The position numbers and the translations under genes were made by a program. From Thereva unica (Eukaryota; Arthropoda; Insecta; Diptera; Therevidae), in NCBI GenBank assembly GCA_949987705.1, contig OX465282.1:95654070-95718069 (forward strand): DNA of 64,000 nt. The letters are read 5' to 3'. Of the stretch, positions 19,669 to 32,521 are shown in pieces. Under the pieces are notes generated by a model. It ran no database searches, was not told the origin of the DNA, and saw only the letters and a program-made list of their open reading frames with translations. The first letter of the stretch is position 1. Every line of letters starts with the position of its first letter.

Positions 19669-21559
19669 CATCATCATAAATAGCTCCACAGCCTGTTATT
19701 GGCCTTGGCTTCCTGCAACATCCTCCTCCAGAACTGTCGGTCCCTGGCTTGAAGTCTCCAATTTCTTATACCTAGGGTTCGTAGATCTTCTTCTACGCTG
19801 TCTAAATACCTCTTTTTTGGACGTCCCGTACCTCTGTGTCCGTCTGGTCTCTGTCGTCACTGCTACGTTCAACATGTCCTGCCCATCGGATTCTGTTAAT
19901 TTTTATAGTTTTTATGATGTTTGGGTCTTTATACAACTGATACAATTCGTGATTGTATCTTCTCCTCCAAACACCGTTTTCGTTGATTCCTCCATATATA
20001 GTGCGCAGGATTTTTCTTTCGAAGCACCCTAGGAGGTGTTCTTCGTTACTTCTTAATGTCCAGGTTTCGGATCCATACAGTAGTATTGGCCTTATAAGAG
20101 TTCTGTACAGTTTTACTTTAGTGCTTCTTGATATGTTCCTTGATAAGAAATGTTTACGTAGCCCAAAGTAGCATCTGTTTCCCAGCGCTAATCTCCTTTT
20201 AACTTCTAATGTCGTGTCGTTGTCTTTTGAAATTAGCGTCCCTAGATATATAAATTCTTTTACTGCTTCGATGTTGTATGTATCAATTGTCATATTCTGG
20301 CGATCATTACGTCTTTTGGAGATGCACATATATTTCGTTTTCTCTTCATTAATTGCTAGTCCGAGTTTCTTTGCTGCTCTTTCTAGCGATATGAAGGCTT
20401 CTTTCATTGCTACGGGGGATCTGGCTAGTATTACGATGTCGTCAGCGTACGCCAATATTTGTACCGACTTGTTGAAAATACTGCCCGCGGTGTTAATTCC
20501 TGCGTCTCTTATCACTTTTTCCATAGCTACGTTAAATAGTAAGCACGATAGGGCATCTCCTTGTCTTAGTCCTACTGTCGCGTTGAATGGTTCTGATAGC
20601 TCTCCTTCAATTCTTATTCTGCATAATACCTCTTTCATTGTCATTTTGGTCAAATTTACGAGGTGTTTGGGGAATCTTAGGTACTCCATAGCTTTGTATA
20701 ATTCTTCACGTTTTATTTTATCATAGGCGTTTCTGAAGTCTATGAATAGCGAATGTATGTTTATGTTAAATTCATTCGCCTTTTCTAGGACCTGCCTAAG
20801 TGTGAAAATATGGTCTGTGGTAGATCTTCCGGGACGGAACCCGCTTTGATAGTTTCCCAGAGCTTCTTCTGCGTAAGGCTGCAGTTTAACGTATAAAATA
20901 TTTGAAAATACTTTATATGCTACGTTCAGTAGAGTGATGCCTCTATAGTTACGGCAGTTTAGCTGATCTCCTTTTTTATGTATAGGGCACACAATACCCT
21001 CGCTCCATTCCGATGGTATTTGTTTCTGGGTCCATATTAGTGTTACGATTTCATGCAGGCTTAATATTACGTTTCCACCTCCTTTTTTTAATAGCTCTGC
21101 TACAATGTTATCTTTACCCGGAGATTTGTTGTTTTTCAGTTTTTTCACTGCGTCTTGTACATCTTCTGATGTAGGCATATCTCCCGCTAGTTCTTCTGCT
21201 ACTTCCACGTTTTCTGTTGGCGGTTGCTCCTCATCTCCAGCTAGCAGTTCTTTGAAGTGTTCGCGCCATCTAGTTAGAACTAGTTCTTTGGTGCTTAAGA
21301 TTTCCCCATTCTTATTTTTGCACATAGTTACTCTGGGCTTGAAACCGACTCGGTGCTCATTTACTTTTTTATATTGTTGCCTGACGTCGTTTCGGCTGTT
21401 CGCTTCTTCTATTTTTAACATTTCGTTTTCCCAGTACTCCTTTTTCTTCGCTTTGTGCACTCTTTTCTCCTGCCTTCTTTTTTCTTTGTACAGCTCAGCT
21501 GCATTTCTCGTTCTGTGTTTCTGTAACATCACTTGATATGCTACATTCTTTTCCTGCGT
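19669..21559 (-). mobile_element. 5'-truncated RTE-like non-LTR retrotransposon (copy 1)
   Basis: TAAAAAGAAT is duplicated at 19659-19668 and 21560-21569, exactly bounding the element. On the minus strand the 3' end is ATTTATGATGATG, a short ATG microsatellite instead of poly(A), as is usual for the RTE clade. The 5' end is truncated inside the ORF upstream of the RT domain. The endonuclease part is missing here but is present in the related copy at 43572. Confidence 0.85.
19674..21559 (-). pseudogene. RTE-like reverse transcriptase, frameshifted near the C-terminus (copy 1)
   Basis: A 576-residue open frame (21532-19802) carries the pre-RT region (YKEKRRQEKRVHKAKKKEYW), the RT palm motifs (NKSPGKDNIVAELL, NYRGITLLNVAYK, GFRPGRSTTDHIF, GLRQGDALSC) and the catalytic YADDIVILA near 20433-20451. 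After RWAGHVERSSDDRD the reading shifts. The other frame continues GRPKKRYLDSVEEDLRTLG and NWRLQARDRQFWRRM to a TGA at 19676-19674. The frameshift is present in all three copies, so it predates the amplification. Confidence 0.85.
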
Positions 21560-22301
21560 TAAAAAGAATGTCTTCTAAATTATTTGCTTACCACAAAAAT
21601 TGATAAGTAAACATTAATCCATTTTGACAGTATTAAGCTGTGCTACATTTTAGCTAAGTCAAAAAGCAGCGCTAAAAAAATTGCTGTTTATGCCGTTGTA
21701 AACTTGCCTAACTCAGTTAAATTAACTTGGGCATAAACGCGGCCAATGAGACGGAAAGGGAATGCCTTGGCGGCCATCTTGGTAGGCTCCAAATGTCAAA
21801 TACTCAAGTCGAAATGTAGGGTATAAAACTAGCAGAAAAACCCAAAGAAAAATATTTTTTTTATTCCATCAACTTATTATCAACAAATTATTGAAGTAAA
21901 AACCGAAACTCACGCACAGGAGAAGAAACTGGAGCATGCCAAAATGGCGCAAACGAAACCCCTTGGCTTCAACAGCCATTCGATTTTTTTTATGTGACAG
22001 ACTACTTTCTAGATTGCTTTCCATCTAGGAGGTATTCATATGATTACACCCGTCTATTTTTTTTGTAAATATTCTGACATTAGATCTGTATGTCTACTCC
22101 ACACGGGATCCCGAGATTTTTTACGGTAAAGTTAAATAGTGGGGAAGTTGGGAAAGTAAGAAAACGCGGGATGTTTCGTGCAAATCAAGAAGACTATAAC
22201 CTAAAAATCACTTGTGTCTTCAAAATAATGACATAAAACCAGGGACCGAAATAGTTATAAGACAAATAAAAAGATCCCCAAAAAAATAATTATTTGTAAA
22301 T

Positions 22302-22629
22302 ATTTTTATTTCAATCGAAGGTTTACACTTATCTATCTTTTATAAATTAAATTATAACAGTTACAATCAGACTTTTGATTTTTCTATCACTCATAATACT
22401 TACAGTGAGACTTCTATGTTTTAGGTCCCAACATAAAAGTCCCGAGGTGAGATTTATTTAATATGTTCAATATAACAGTTATTCAAAAAGAGTTATAAAA
22501 CATACAAGTCTCACTGTAAGTATTACATATGAGTGATAGAAAAATTAAAAGTCCGATTACAACTGTTATAATTTAATTTATAAAAGATAGTCTTAAAATA
22601 AGTGTAAACCTTCGACTGAAATTAAAAAT
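22302..22629. mobile_element. Long inverted-repeat (foldback-type MITE) element (copy 1)
   Basis: The arm from about 22302 (ATTTTTATTTCAATCGAAGG) to about 22431 is inverted at about 22500-22629 (ending CCTTCGACTGAAATTAAAAA). It includes CAGTGAGACTTCTATG versus ACAAGTCTCACTGTAAG. Arms of about 120 bp flank a loop of about 70 bp. There is no coding content. Copies are at 29830-30157 and 37358-37685. Confidence 0.7.
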
Positions 22630-23090
22630 CTCCCTTTTGGTTGCTATAACGGTTTATCAAAATAAATTGTTTTACGAGTTTTTTTTATCAAAAATTTGCC
22701 TAAAATCCAAAAAGTCCTGCAAAGAATTTTATTATAATTGTTCCCCTTATAATAGTTATTTTCGGGCCCCGGTAAAAAGCGTGTACATATGGTACACACA
22801 AAAAATAACTGAAAGCTCACTTTAAATAATGCCGTTTACGTTTTGTGCTTTCCCTACAGCATAAAATGCAAGAGGCGTAACATTTTACAGAAATGGAAAA
22901 ACTAGCCAGTTACTGATAGATTACTACAGGAAATTTCTACTTGGGTACACGGGGTACACCAGCCTCAATCTGGCTAGGAAATGAAAGAGGTCTCTCAAAG
23001 CTAATGCCACCGAGCGACGTCTATATTTCGGCTAGCATAGCCACTGGTTGTATGGAGAGTGCAGGGTCGCATTCTCATTGATAAGCTGAA

Positions 23091-24560
23091 TCTATATTAA
23101 TAAAAGATAGTTTCTGTATGTATGTTCGTATGTGTGCGCTATACCGGGCGCACCAGTTATCGCAGAGCATCAGAGCAATTTTGCATCAAGGTTCGCGGGG
23201 ATCTTCCGTGAAACACCTCGAAACCCGTTTTTTTTAAATTCAACATGGCCGCCGAAAAGAGACCGAAATTCAAAACTGCCACCCAAATATGAATTTTCAA
23301 ATTGTGTTCCGATTTCAATGAAATTTGGTATCTAGGGGTTTTTACGGTTAATTTGTGGTCAAAACTAATAAATGCAAAATGTCCGCACCAATATGGCAGA
23401 TGAGTTTGGCAATTGTGTTCCGATTCCGATTTTAAGGTTGCAAATAACAAATTTATGACCAAAACTATATTTATATATAGGATATATTTTTTCCAATTGC
23501 ATTCTGATTCCAATGAAAGTGAATATCAAGGGGTTTTTAAGGTTGCAAATAATGAATTTATAATCAAAACTTATAAATTCAAAATGGCCGCGCTAATATG
23601 GCCGACAAATTTCCCAATTATGTTCCGATTACAATGAAAATCGGTATCTGCGGTTTTGAGGTAGCAAATAACGAATTTATGATCAGAACTTATAAATTCA
23701 AAATGGCCGTGCCAATATGTATGGCGGTCGAATTTTTCCAATTTTATTCCGATTCCAATAAAAGTGTATATCTAGGGGGTTTTAAGGTTGCAAATAACGA
23801 ATGTATGATCAAAGCTTATAAATTTATCTATATTAATAAAGAAAGTTTCTGTGTGTGTTTGTGTGCGCTATAGGGGGCGAACTTTTGCGCGAAGGTCCGT
23901 TGGGGTTTCCCATGATGCACCTCGAAGCCCGATATTCGAAATTCAAAATGGCCGCCGAAATAAGACGAAATTCAAAATTGCCAACCAAATTTGAATATGC
24001 CATATGAATATGATGTCCATGAAGAACGGTATCTGGGGGTTTAAGGTAACAAATATCGAATTTATGATCAGAACTTATCAATTTAAAACGGCCGCGCTAA
24101 TATGGTGGACGATTTTTTCCAATTGTATTCCGATTGCAATGCAAATCGGTATCTGGGGGTTTTAAAGGTTCTAAATAAGAAATTTGTGGTCAAAATTATA
24201 AATCGAAATTTTGCCAAGTATTCCTCTGACCAGTATAGAGGCAGTTATTCTAACTGAACCACCGAGAAGATTGTATAGAAGGAGAAAAAAAAGTGGAAGG
24301 TGGAGAACATCTGTGTTTTGTTTTGAAATTAAAGTTGTTAAAAAGAAACAAATTGTTCCAATTAATCCCTGACAAATCCTAGAACGCTCGAGAAGAAATA
24401 TTAAAATATTTTTTATAGGTAACTCTAAATTTTTATAAGGTTTCCAAAATCATTTTGTCCAGATTTGCTGTATTTTTCATTATTCTTTTCTCTACCGCGT
24501 ACAGTGCATATATAATTTTTTTATTTAAAGGCGTTGCAACGCACGCCGGTTTTTTGCTAG
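23091..24560 (+). mobile_element. Helitron/DINE-like element with internal minisatellite (copy 1)
   Basis: It starts after an A with TCTATATTAATAAAAGATAG and TTTCTGTATGTATGTTCGTA. A second, similar head (TCTATATTAATAAAGAAAGT) is at 23827. Between and after lie repeats of about 115-120 bp built around AAATTCAAAATGGCCGC, AATTTATGATCA, TTCCGATTCCAATGAAA and GGTATCTGGGGGTTTT. The right end has GGCGTTGCAACGCACGCC, a palindromic stretch, then TTTTTTGCTAG, like Helitron 3' termini (hairpin followed by CTRR). No Rep/helicase frame is present, so it would be non-autonomous. Assignment rests on ends only. Copies are at 30619-32088 and 38147-39616. Confidence 0.55.
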
Positions 24561-24645
24561 AATGTAAATAAAGTTAAATATTTGAGATTAGAGTACATGC
24601 GATCTAGTTTTTGGTAGATTTATATTATTGGAGCAGGAGAAGAAT

Positions 24646-24964
24646 TGATGATCTATCGATTATCGTAACGGTTGATGGTTGCCGATACACTACTCAAGGC
24701 ATTGATAAATTTGAACTATACAAATAACCATTGTTAGCCGAAGGAAGGGATCAGAGTCATCCTACCTTGGCCTATAAATTGACAATTGTTACTTCTAAAA
24801 CACATTCGGTCTATATACATTGAGTTTATTCACAGAACTGAACTCGTTTCTAATATCATTTATAATTCATATACTAATATAATTCTTATACTAATATAAT
24901 TCATTCTTATACTCTAACAGGAATTATAGCACAAGTATAGTGTTGGGAACTTCAACTTCTAACA
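24646..24964 (-). repeat. Copia 3' LTR (copy 1)
   Basis: On the minus strand the sequence is TGTTAGAAGTTGAAG...AGATCATCA, 319 bp, TG...CA. It follows directly on the polypurine stretch GAGGGGAAGAT and the pol stop. A 143-bp piece of the matching 5' LTR lies at 41741-41883. Copies are at 32174-32492 and 39702-40020. Confidence 0.8.
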
Positions 24965-24993
24965 ATCTTCCCCTCAAAGCTATACAAGTGCTT

Positions 24994-26082
24994 TTAATAA
25001 AGTCCTAACATATTTGTTAATTTATTATGTTTTAGTTGACTTAGATTCTTAGTCAGGATATCAGCGATCATAACATCAGTGGGGACGTACTTCAATGCGA
25101 TTAATGATTTCTGGTATACCTCACGTACATAGTGATACCGAATATCGATGTGTTTACTTCGTGCGTGATATGTTGGATTTTTGACTAACTGCAGGGCGCT
25201 GAGGTTATCGCCGTTTAACTCGGTTGGGTCTTCTATGAACCTGCTAGCTCCAATCTCATTTAAAAGGTTCCGTAAGAAAACAGCTTCCTTTGATGCAGAT
25301 GCCAGCGCCATGTACTCAGCTTCTGTGCTGCTCAATGCAACAGATGTTTGTTTTCGGGACTCCCAAGAAAACACTCCGCCAGCTCAAAATGTGCTTGACT
25401 GCATTCAGATGTTCCTTGTGTGGCCTCACATTAAATTGTGCCAATTTATTGACTGAGTGGAAGATATCAGGCCGAGTGGATATTCCAAGGTAGGTTAACG
25501 AGCCAACGAGCGATTGGTATAATTTCGGGTCAACTTTGGAGCAGTTGGAGCACTCTAAGCATCTTTTAAATTGTTGTCCTGGATCTAGTGGTGTATTGCA
25601 TTTTCTCGATTCTATCATGTTATATTCTTCCAGTAGATTCCGAATAAATTGTCTTTGCGAAATACTTATGGTCTTTTTGTCGTAATCTCGACTCACTTCC
25701 ATACCCAGGAAGTATTCGATCGGACCTTTGTCCACGACTTCAAATTCTAAACTGATAAAATGTTTTATTTTATTCAATATTTGTTCATTTGAACATGCGA
25801 TGAGGATATCATCAACATAAACTGCAATAATGTTAATATTACCGTTTGCATTCATTTGGTATACACATGTATCTGTGTCACAACGTTTAAAGCCAATCTT
25901 TTTTAAAACTCCATCTAACTTACTATTCCATTCTCTCCCTGATTGCTTTAAACCGTATAGGGCCTTTTTTAATTTACATACTTGCTTTGGCTTATTTCGA
26001 TCTATAAAGAGTTCTGGCTGCTCCATGTAGATCTCGTGCTGAAGTTCTCCATTTAAATATGCAGAGGCTACGTCTAGTTGAT
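24994..26082 (-). pseudogene. Copia Pol remnant: RT C-terminal half and RNase H (copy 1)
   Basis: The RT part has FIDRNKPKQVCKLKKALYGL, AVYVDDILIA (YVDD catalytic box) and FLGMEVSRD; RNase H has SSTEAEYMALASASKE and HIDIRYHYVRE. Between AVKHIL and VFSWESRKQTSVAL about 60 residues are missing compared with copia family proteins and the frame shifts, an internal deletion shared by all copies. The 5' side is cut by the array junction at 26082. The equivalent in copy 2 is 32522-33610. Confidence 0.85.
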
Positions 26083-27024
26083 GCTACAGATATCTTACTT
26101 GCCCGGCTCGGAATTACTTCTGCTCTAAGATACGTGGAAATGATACAACTAATTAGGCAACTAAAATCGAAATTCGCCATTTTGAGTGAATTGCGAATAA
26201 TTTTTTACTGAGATGGTTTTTCACAATAAAACTGTTCTGTACTGTAATATTTCGGTTTTTTTCTAATAAATTGTGGTTAACTTTGTCTTCAATACTATTA
26301 GTGCCTTAATATAGAATTCATTGTCTTTATTATTTATTTCCATTTTTGTAATTTTGATTTTCAAGAACTTCACAACTTCCTGGTTAGGTTTCATTCAAAA
26401 AGGAAAGCAGCTAATAATAGCATGATTACCACCAATAACTAACTGTTCACTTAACTACCTTGCGGAGATTTGTGGTGTGGTGTGATGGTCTAAAAAACGG
26501 AAAAGCTGTATGTTCTCCTCTCAGAATAAGCTGATTGGAATCAAAAATAAAGTTATTTAAACTTATACCAAAAATTACAGCATGCATACACAGATTGCTT
26601 AAACAAATAAACTGTTTATTAAAATGCTACAAAGAATCTATTAATTAATGGTTCCAACCACTGACATGAAAAGAATGGACTGCTCATCAGAACAATTTCA
26701 TGGGACCAATTCCTTCCATAGGTGCCAAACATTTTTTCACTGACATGTACCCTTTTGTAAATTTATTTTTAAATTCGTATTTGTAAGATCGAAACTAAAT
26801 AAATTTTGTTAAAGCAATGAGAAATTAATTTTCGATGATCCCTTTTAAAATGCTTTTCTACATTAATACAAATGTTTATGTTAAAAAAAAGCAAGGTTTC
26901 CTATCTACGTCTCTTTCAACAAATTCCCTGGCTAATGGGGAAAAGGGAAAGTAAAAAGTCACTGCACCCGTTGATATATGAATACTAAAGATGGAGTGTA
27001 AAGTGCGATCAAAAGTGAAGCAAT

Positions 27025-29272
27025 GGCCGCGTTTACGTCCGAGTTACTTTAACTCTGTTAAGCTAGCACTGTTAACGTAGCACCGTTTCTAGCGGGCCAT
27101 CTGATAATTCACATTTTACAACTAATAACAAGCAAAAATAATAACATTTCTCATTTTACAAATAAGAAAAAGCAAAAAATTAATAATAAAAAGAATCATC
27201 ATCATAAATAGCTCCACAGCCTGTTATTGGCCTTGGCTTCCTGCAACATCCTCCTCCAGAACTGTCGGTCCCTGGCTTGAAGTCTCCAATTTCTTATACC
27301 TAGGGTTCGTAGATCTTCTTCTACGCTGTCTAAATACCTCTTTTTTGGACGTCCCGTACCTCTGTGTCCGTCTGGTCTCTGTCGTCACTGCTACGTTCAA
27401 CATGTCCTGCCCATCGGATTCTGTTAATTTTTATAGTTTTTATGATGTTTGGGTCTTTATACAACTGATACAATTCGTGATTGTATCTTCTCCTCCAAAC
27501 ACCGTTTTCGTTGATTCCTCCATATATAGTGCGCAGGATTTTTCTTTCGAAGCACCCTAGGAGGTGTTCTTCGTTACTTCTTAATGTCCAGGTTTCGGAT
27601 CCATACAGTAGTATTGGCCTTATAAGAGTTCTGTACAGTTTTACTTTAGTGCTTCTTGATATGTTCCTTGATAAGAAATGTTTACGTAGCCCAAAGTAGC
27701 ATCTGTTTCCCAGCGCTAATCTCCTTTTAACTTCTAATGTCGTGTCGTTGTCTTTTGAAATTAGCGTCCCTAGATATATAAATTCTTTTACTGCTTCGAT
27801 GTTGTATGTATCAATTGTCATATTCTGGCGATCATTACGTCTTTTGGAGATGCACATATATTTCGTTTTCTCTTCATTAATTGCTAGTCCGAGTTTCTTT
27901 GCTGCTCTTTCTAGCGATATGAAGGCTTCTTTCATTGCTACGGGGGATCTGGCTAGTATTACGATGTCGTCAGCGTACGCCAATATTTGTACCGACTTGT
28001 TGAAAATACTGCCCGCGGTGTTAATTCCTGCGTCTCTTATCACTTTTTCCATAGCTACGTTAAATAGTAAGCACGATAGGGCATCTCCTTGTCTTAGTCC
28101 TACTGTCGCGTTGAATGGTTCTGATAGCTCTCCTTCAATTCTTATTCTGCATAATACCTCTTTCATTGTCATTTTGGTCAAATTTACGAGGTGTTTGGGG
28201 AATCTTAGGTACTCCATAGCTTTGTATAATTCTTCACGTTTTATTTTATCATAGGCGTTTCTGAAGTCTATGAATAGCGAATGTATGTTTATGTTAAATT
28301 CATTCGCCTTTTCTAGGACCTGCCTAAGTGTGAAAATATGGTCTGTGGTAGATCTTCCGGGACGGAACCCGCTTTGATAGTTTCCCAGAGCTTCTTCTGC
28401 GTAAGGCTGCAGTTTAACGTATAAAATATTTGAAAATACTTTATATGCTACGTTCAGTAGAGTGATGCCTCTATAGTTACGGCAGTTTAGCTGATCTCCT
28501 TTTTTATGTATAGGGCACACAATACCCTCGCTCCATTCCGATGGTATTTGTTTCTGGGTCCATATTAGTGTTACGATTTCATGCAGGCTTAATATTACGT
28601 TTCCACCTCCTTTTTTTAATAGCTCTGCTACAATGTTATCTTTACCCGGAGATTTGTTGTTTTTCAGTTTTTTCACTGCGTCTTGTACATCTTCTGATGT
28701 AGGCATATCTCCCGCTAGTTCTTCTGCTACTTCCACGTTTTCTGTTGGCGGTTGCTCCTCATCGCCAGCTAGCAGTTCTTTGAAGTGTTCGCGCCATCTA
28801 GTTAGAACTAGTTCTTTGGTGCTTAAGATTTCCCCATTCTTATTTTTGCACATAGTTACTCTGGGCTTGAAACCGACTCGGTGCTCATTTACTTTTTTAT
28901 ATTGTTGCCTGACGTCGTTTCGGCTGTTCGCTTCTTCTATTTTTAACATTTCGTTTTCCCAGTACTCCTTTTTCTTCGCTTTGTGCACTCTTTTCTCCTG
29001 CCTTCTTTTTTCTTTGTACAGCTCAGCTGCATTTCTCGTTCTGTGTTTCTGTAACATCACTTGATATGCTACATTCTTTTCCTGCGTTAAAAAGAATGTC
29101 TTCTAAATTATTTGCTTACCACAAAAATTGATAAGTAAACATTAATCCATTTTGACAGTATTAAGCTGTGCTACATTTTAGCTAAGTCAAAAAGCAGCGC
29201 TAAAAAAATTGCTGTTTATGCCGTTGTAAACTTGCCTAACTCAGTTAAATTAACTTGGGCATAAACGCGGCC
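27025..29272. mobile_element. Harbinger-like MITE with RTE-like insertion (copy 2)
   Basis: Same structure as 19497-21744, shifted by 7,528 bp; the target duplications of both the MITE and its guest are retained. Confidence 0.7.
27202..29087 (-). pseudogene. RTE-like reverse transcriptase (copy 2)
   Basis: Encodes the same 576-residue frame (29060-27330) as copy 1, with the same C-terminal frameshift. The one base peculiar to this copy (G at 28764) is silent at the protein level. Confidence 0.85.
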
Positions 29273-29829
29273 AATGAGACGGAAAGGGAATGCCTTGGCG
29301 GCCATCTTGGTAGGCTCCAAATGTCAAATAGTCAAGTCGAAATGTAGGGTATAAAACTAGCAGAAAAACCCAAAGAAAAATATTTTTTTTATTCCATCAA
29401 CTTATTATCAACAAATTATTGAAGTAAAAACCGAAACTCACGCACAGGAGAAGAAACTGGAGCATGCCAAAATGGCGCAAACGAAACCCCTTGGCTTCAA
29501 CAGCCATTCGATTTTTTTTATGTGACAGACTACTTTCTAGATTGCTTTCCATCTAGGAGGTATTCATATGATTACACCCGTCTATTTTTTTTGTAAATAT
29601 TCTGACATTAGATCTGTATGTCTACTCCACACGGGATCCCGAGATTTTTTACGGTAAAGTTAAATAGTGGGGAAGTTGGGAAAGTAAGAAAACGCGGGAT
29701 GTTTCGTGCAAATCAAGAAGACTATAACCTAAAAATCACTTGTGTCTTCAAAATAATGACATAAAACCAGGGACCGAAATAGTTATAAGACAAATAAAAA
29801 GATCCCCAAAAAAATAATTATTTGTAAAT

Positions 29830-32492
29830 ATTTTTATTTCAATCGAAGGTTTACACTTATCTATCTTTTATAAATTAAATTATAACAGTTACAATCAGAC
29901 TTTTGATTTTTCTATCACTCATAATACTTACAGTGAGACTTCTATGTTTTAGGTCCCAACATAAAAGTCCCGAGGTGAGATTTATTTAATATGTTCAATA
30001 TAACAGTTATTCAAAAAGAGTTATAAAACATACAAGTCTCACTGTAAGTATTACATATGAGTGATAGAAAAATTAAAAGTCCGATTACAACTGTTATAAT
30101 TTAATTTATAAAAGATAGTCTTAAAATAAGTGTAAACCTTCGACTGAAATTAAAAATCTCCCTTTTGGTTGCTATAACGGTTTATCAAAATAAATTGTTT
30201 TACGAGTTTTTTTTATCAAAAATTTGCCTAAAATCCAAAAAGTCCTGCAAAGAATTTTATTATAATTGTTCCCCTTATAATAGTTATTTTCGGGCCCCGG
30301 TAAAAAGCGTGTACATATGGTACACACAAAAAATAACTGAAAGCTCACTTTAAATAATGCCGTTTACGTTTTGTGCTTTCCCTACAGCATAAAATGCAAG
30401 AGGCGTAACATTTTACAGAAATGGAAAAACTAGCCAGTTACTGATAGATTACTACAGGAAATTTCTACTTGGGTACACGGGGTACACCAGCCTCAATCTG
30501 GCTAGGAAATGAAAGAGGTCTCTCAAAGCTAATGCCACCGAGCGACGTCTATATTTCGGCTAGCATAGCCACTGGTTGTATGGAGAGTGCAGGGTCGCAT
30601 TCTCATTGATAAGCTGAATCTATATTAATAAAAGATAGTTTCTGTATGTATGTTCGTATGTGTGCGCTATACCGGGCGCACCAGTTATCGCAGAGCATCA
30701 GAGCAATTTTGCATCAAGGTTCGCGGGGATCTTCCGTGAAACACCTCGAAACCCGTTTTTTTTAAATTCAACATGGCCGCCGAAAAGAGACCGAAATTCA
30801 AAACTGCCACCCAAATATGAATTTTCAAATTGTGTTCCGATTTCAATGAAATTTGGTATCTAGGGGTTTTTACGGTTAATTTGTGGTCAAAACTAATAAA
30901 TGCAAAATGTCCGCACCAATATGGCAGATGAGTTTGGCAATTGTGTTCCGATTCCGATTTTAAGGTTGCAAATAACAAATTTATGACCAAAACTATATTT
31001 ATATATAGGATATATTTTTTCCAATTGCATTCTGATTCCAATGAAAGTGAATATCAAGGGGTTTTTAAGGTTGCAAATAATGAATTTATAATCAAAACTT
31101 ATAAATTCAAAATGGCCGCGCTAATATGGCCGACAAATTTCCCAATTATGTTCCGATTACAATGAAAATCGGTATCTGCGGTTTTGAGGTAGCAAATAAC
31201 GAATTTATGATCAGAACTTATAAATTCAAAATGGCCGTGCCAATATGTATGGCGGTCGAATTTTTCCAATTTTATTCCGATTCCAATAAAAGTGTATATC
31301 TAGGGGGTTTTAAGGTTGCAAATAACGAATGTATGATCAAAGCTTATAAATTTATCTATATTAATAAAGAAAGTTTCTGTGTGTGTTTGTGTGCGCTATA
31401 GGGGGCGAACTTTTGCGCGAAGGTCCGTTGGGGTTTCCCATGATGCACCTCGAAGCCCGATATTCGAAATTCAAAATGGCCGCCGAAATAAGACGAAATT
31501 CAAAATTGCCAACCAAATTTGAATATGCCATATGAATATGATTTCCATGAAGAACGGTATCTGGGGGTTTAAGGTAACAAATATCGAATTTATGATCAGA
31601 ACTTATCAATTTAAAACGGCCGCGCTAATATGGTGGACGATTTTTTCCAATTGTATTCCGATTGCAATGCAAATCGGTATCTGGGGGTTTTAAAGGTTCT
31701 AAATAAGAAATTTGTGGTCAAAATTATAAATCGAAATTTTGCCAAGTATTCCTCTGACCAGTATAGAGGCAGTTATTCTAACTGAACCACCGAGAAGATT
31801 GTATAGAAGGAGAAAAAAAAGTGGAAGGTGGAGAACATCTGTGTTTTGTTTTGAAATTAAAGTTGTTAAAAAGAAACAAATTGTTCCAATTAATCCCTGA
31901 CAAATCCTAGAACGCTCGAGAAGAAATATTAAAATATTTTTTATAGGTAACTCTAAATTTTTATAAGGTTTCCAAAATCATTTTGTCCAGATTTGCTGTA
32001 TTTTTCATTATTCTTTTCTCTACCGCGTACAGTGCATATATAATTTTTTTATTTAAAGGCGTTGCAACGCACGCCGGTTTTTTGCTAGAATGTAAATAAA
32101 GTTAAATATTTGAGATTAGAGTACATGCGATCTAGTTTTTGGTAGATTTATATTATTGGAGCAGGAGAAGAATTGATGATCTATCGATTATCGTAACGGT
32201 TGATGGTTGCCGATACACTACTCAAGGCATTGATAAATTTGAACTATACAAATAACCATTGTTAGCCGAAGGAAGGGATCAGAGTCATCCTACCTTGGCC
32301 TATAAATTGACAATTGTTACTTCTAAAACACATTCGGTCTATATACATTGAGTTTATTCACAGAACTGAACTCGTTTCTAATATCATTTATAATTCATAT
32401 ACTAATATAATTCTTATACTAATATAATTCATTCTTATACTCTAACAGGAATTATAGCACAAGTATAGTGTTGGGAACTTCAACTTCTAACA
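29830..32492. repeat. Inverted-repeat element, Helitron-like element and copia LTR (copy 2)
   Basis: The foldback MITE is at 29830-30157, the Helitron/DINE-like segment at 30619-32088 and the copia LTR at 32174-32492. T at 31543 replaces the G of copy 1. Confidence 0.75.
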
Positions 32493-32521
32493 ATCTTCCC
32501 CTCAAAGCTATACAAGTGCTT

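Larger units (their letters stand above)
19497..21744. mobile_element. Harbinger-like MITE split by an RTE-like insertion (copy 1)
   Basis: The left end GGCCGCGTTTACGTCCGAGT is mirrored at the right, whose complement starts GGCCGCGTTTATGCCCAAGT and continues TAATTTAACTGAGTTA. AAT flanks both sides (19494-19496, 21745-21747), a 3-bp duplication. Without the 1.9-kb retrotransposon inside, the element is about 350 bp. Copies 2 and 3 lie at 27025-29272 and 34553-36800. Confidence 0.7.

Noticed and set aside
20214..20726. 170-residue plus-strand frame inside the RTE-like element (and its copies at 27742 and 35270)
   Set aside because: Antisense of the conserved RT domain on the minus strand; composition is that of a shadow frame.
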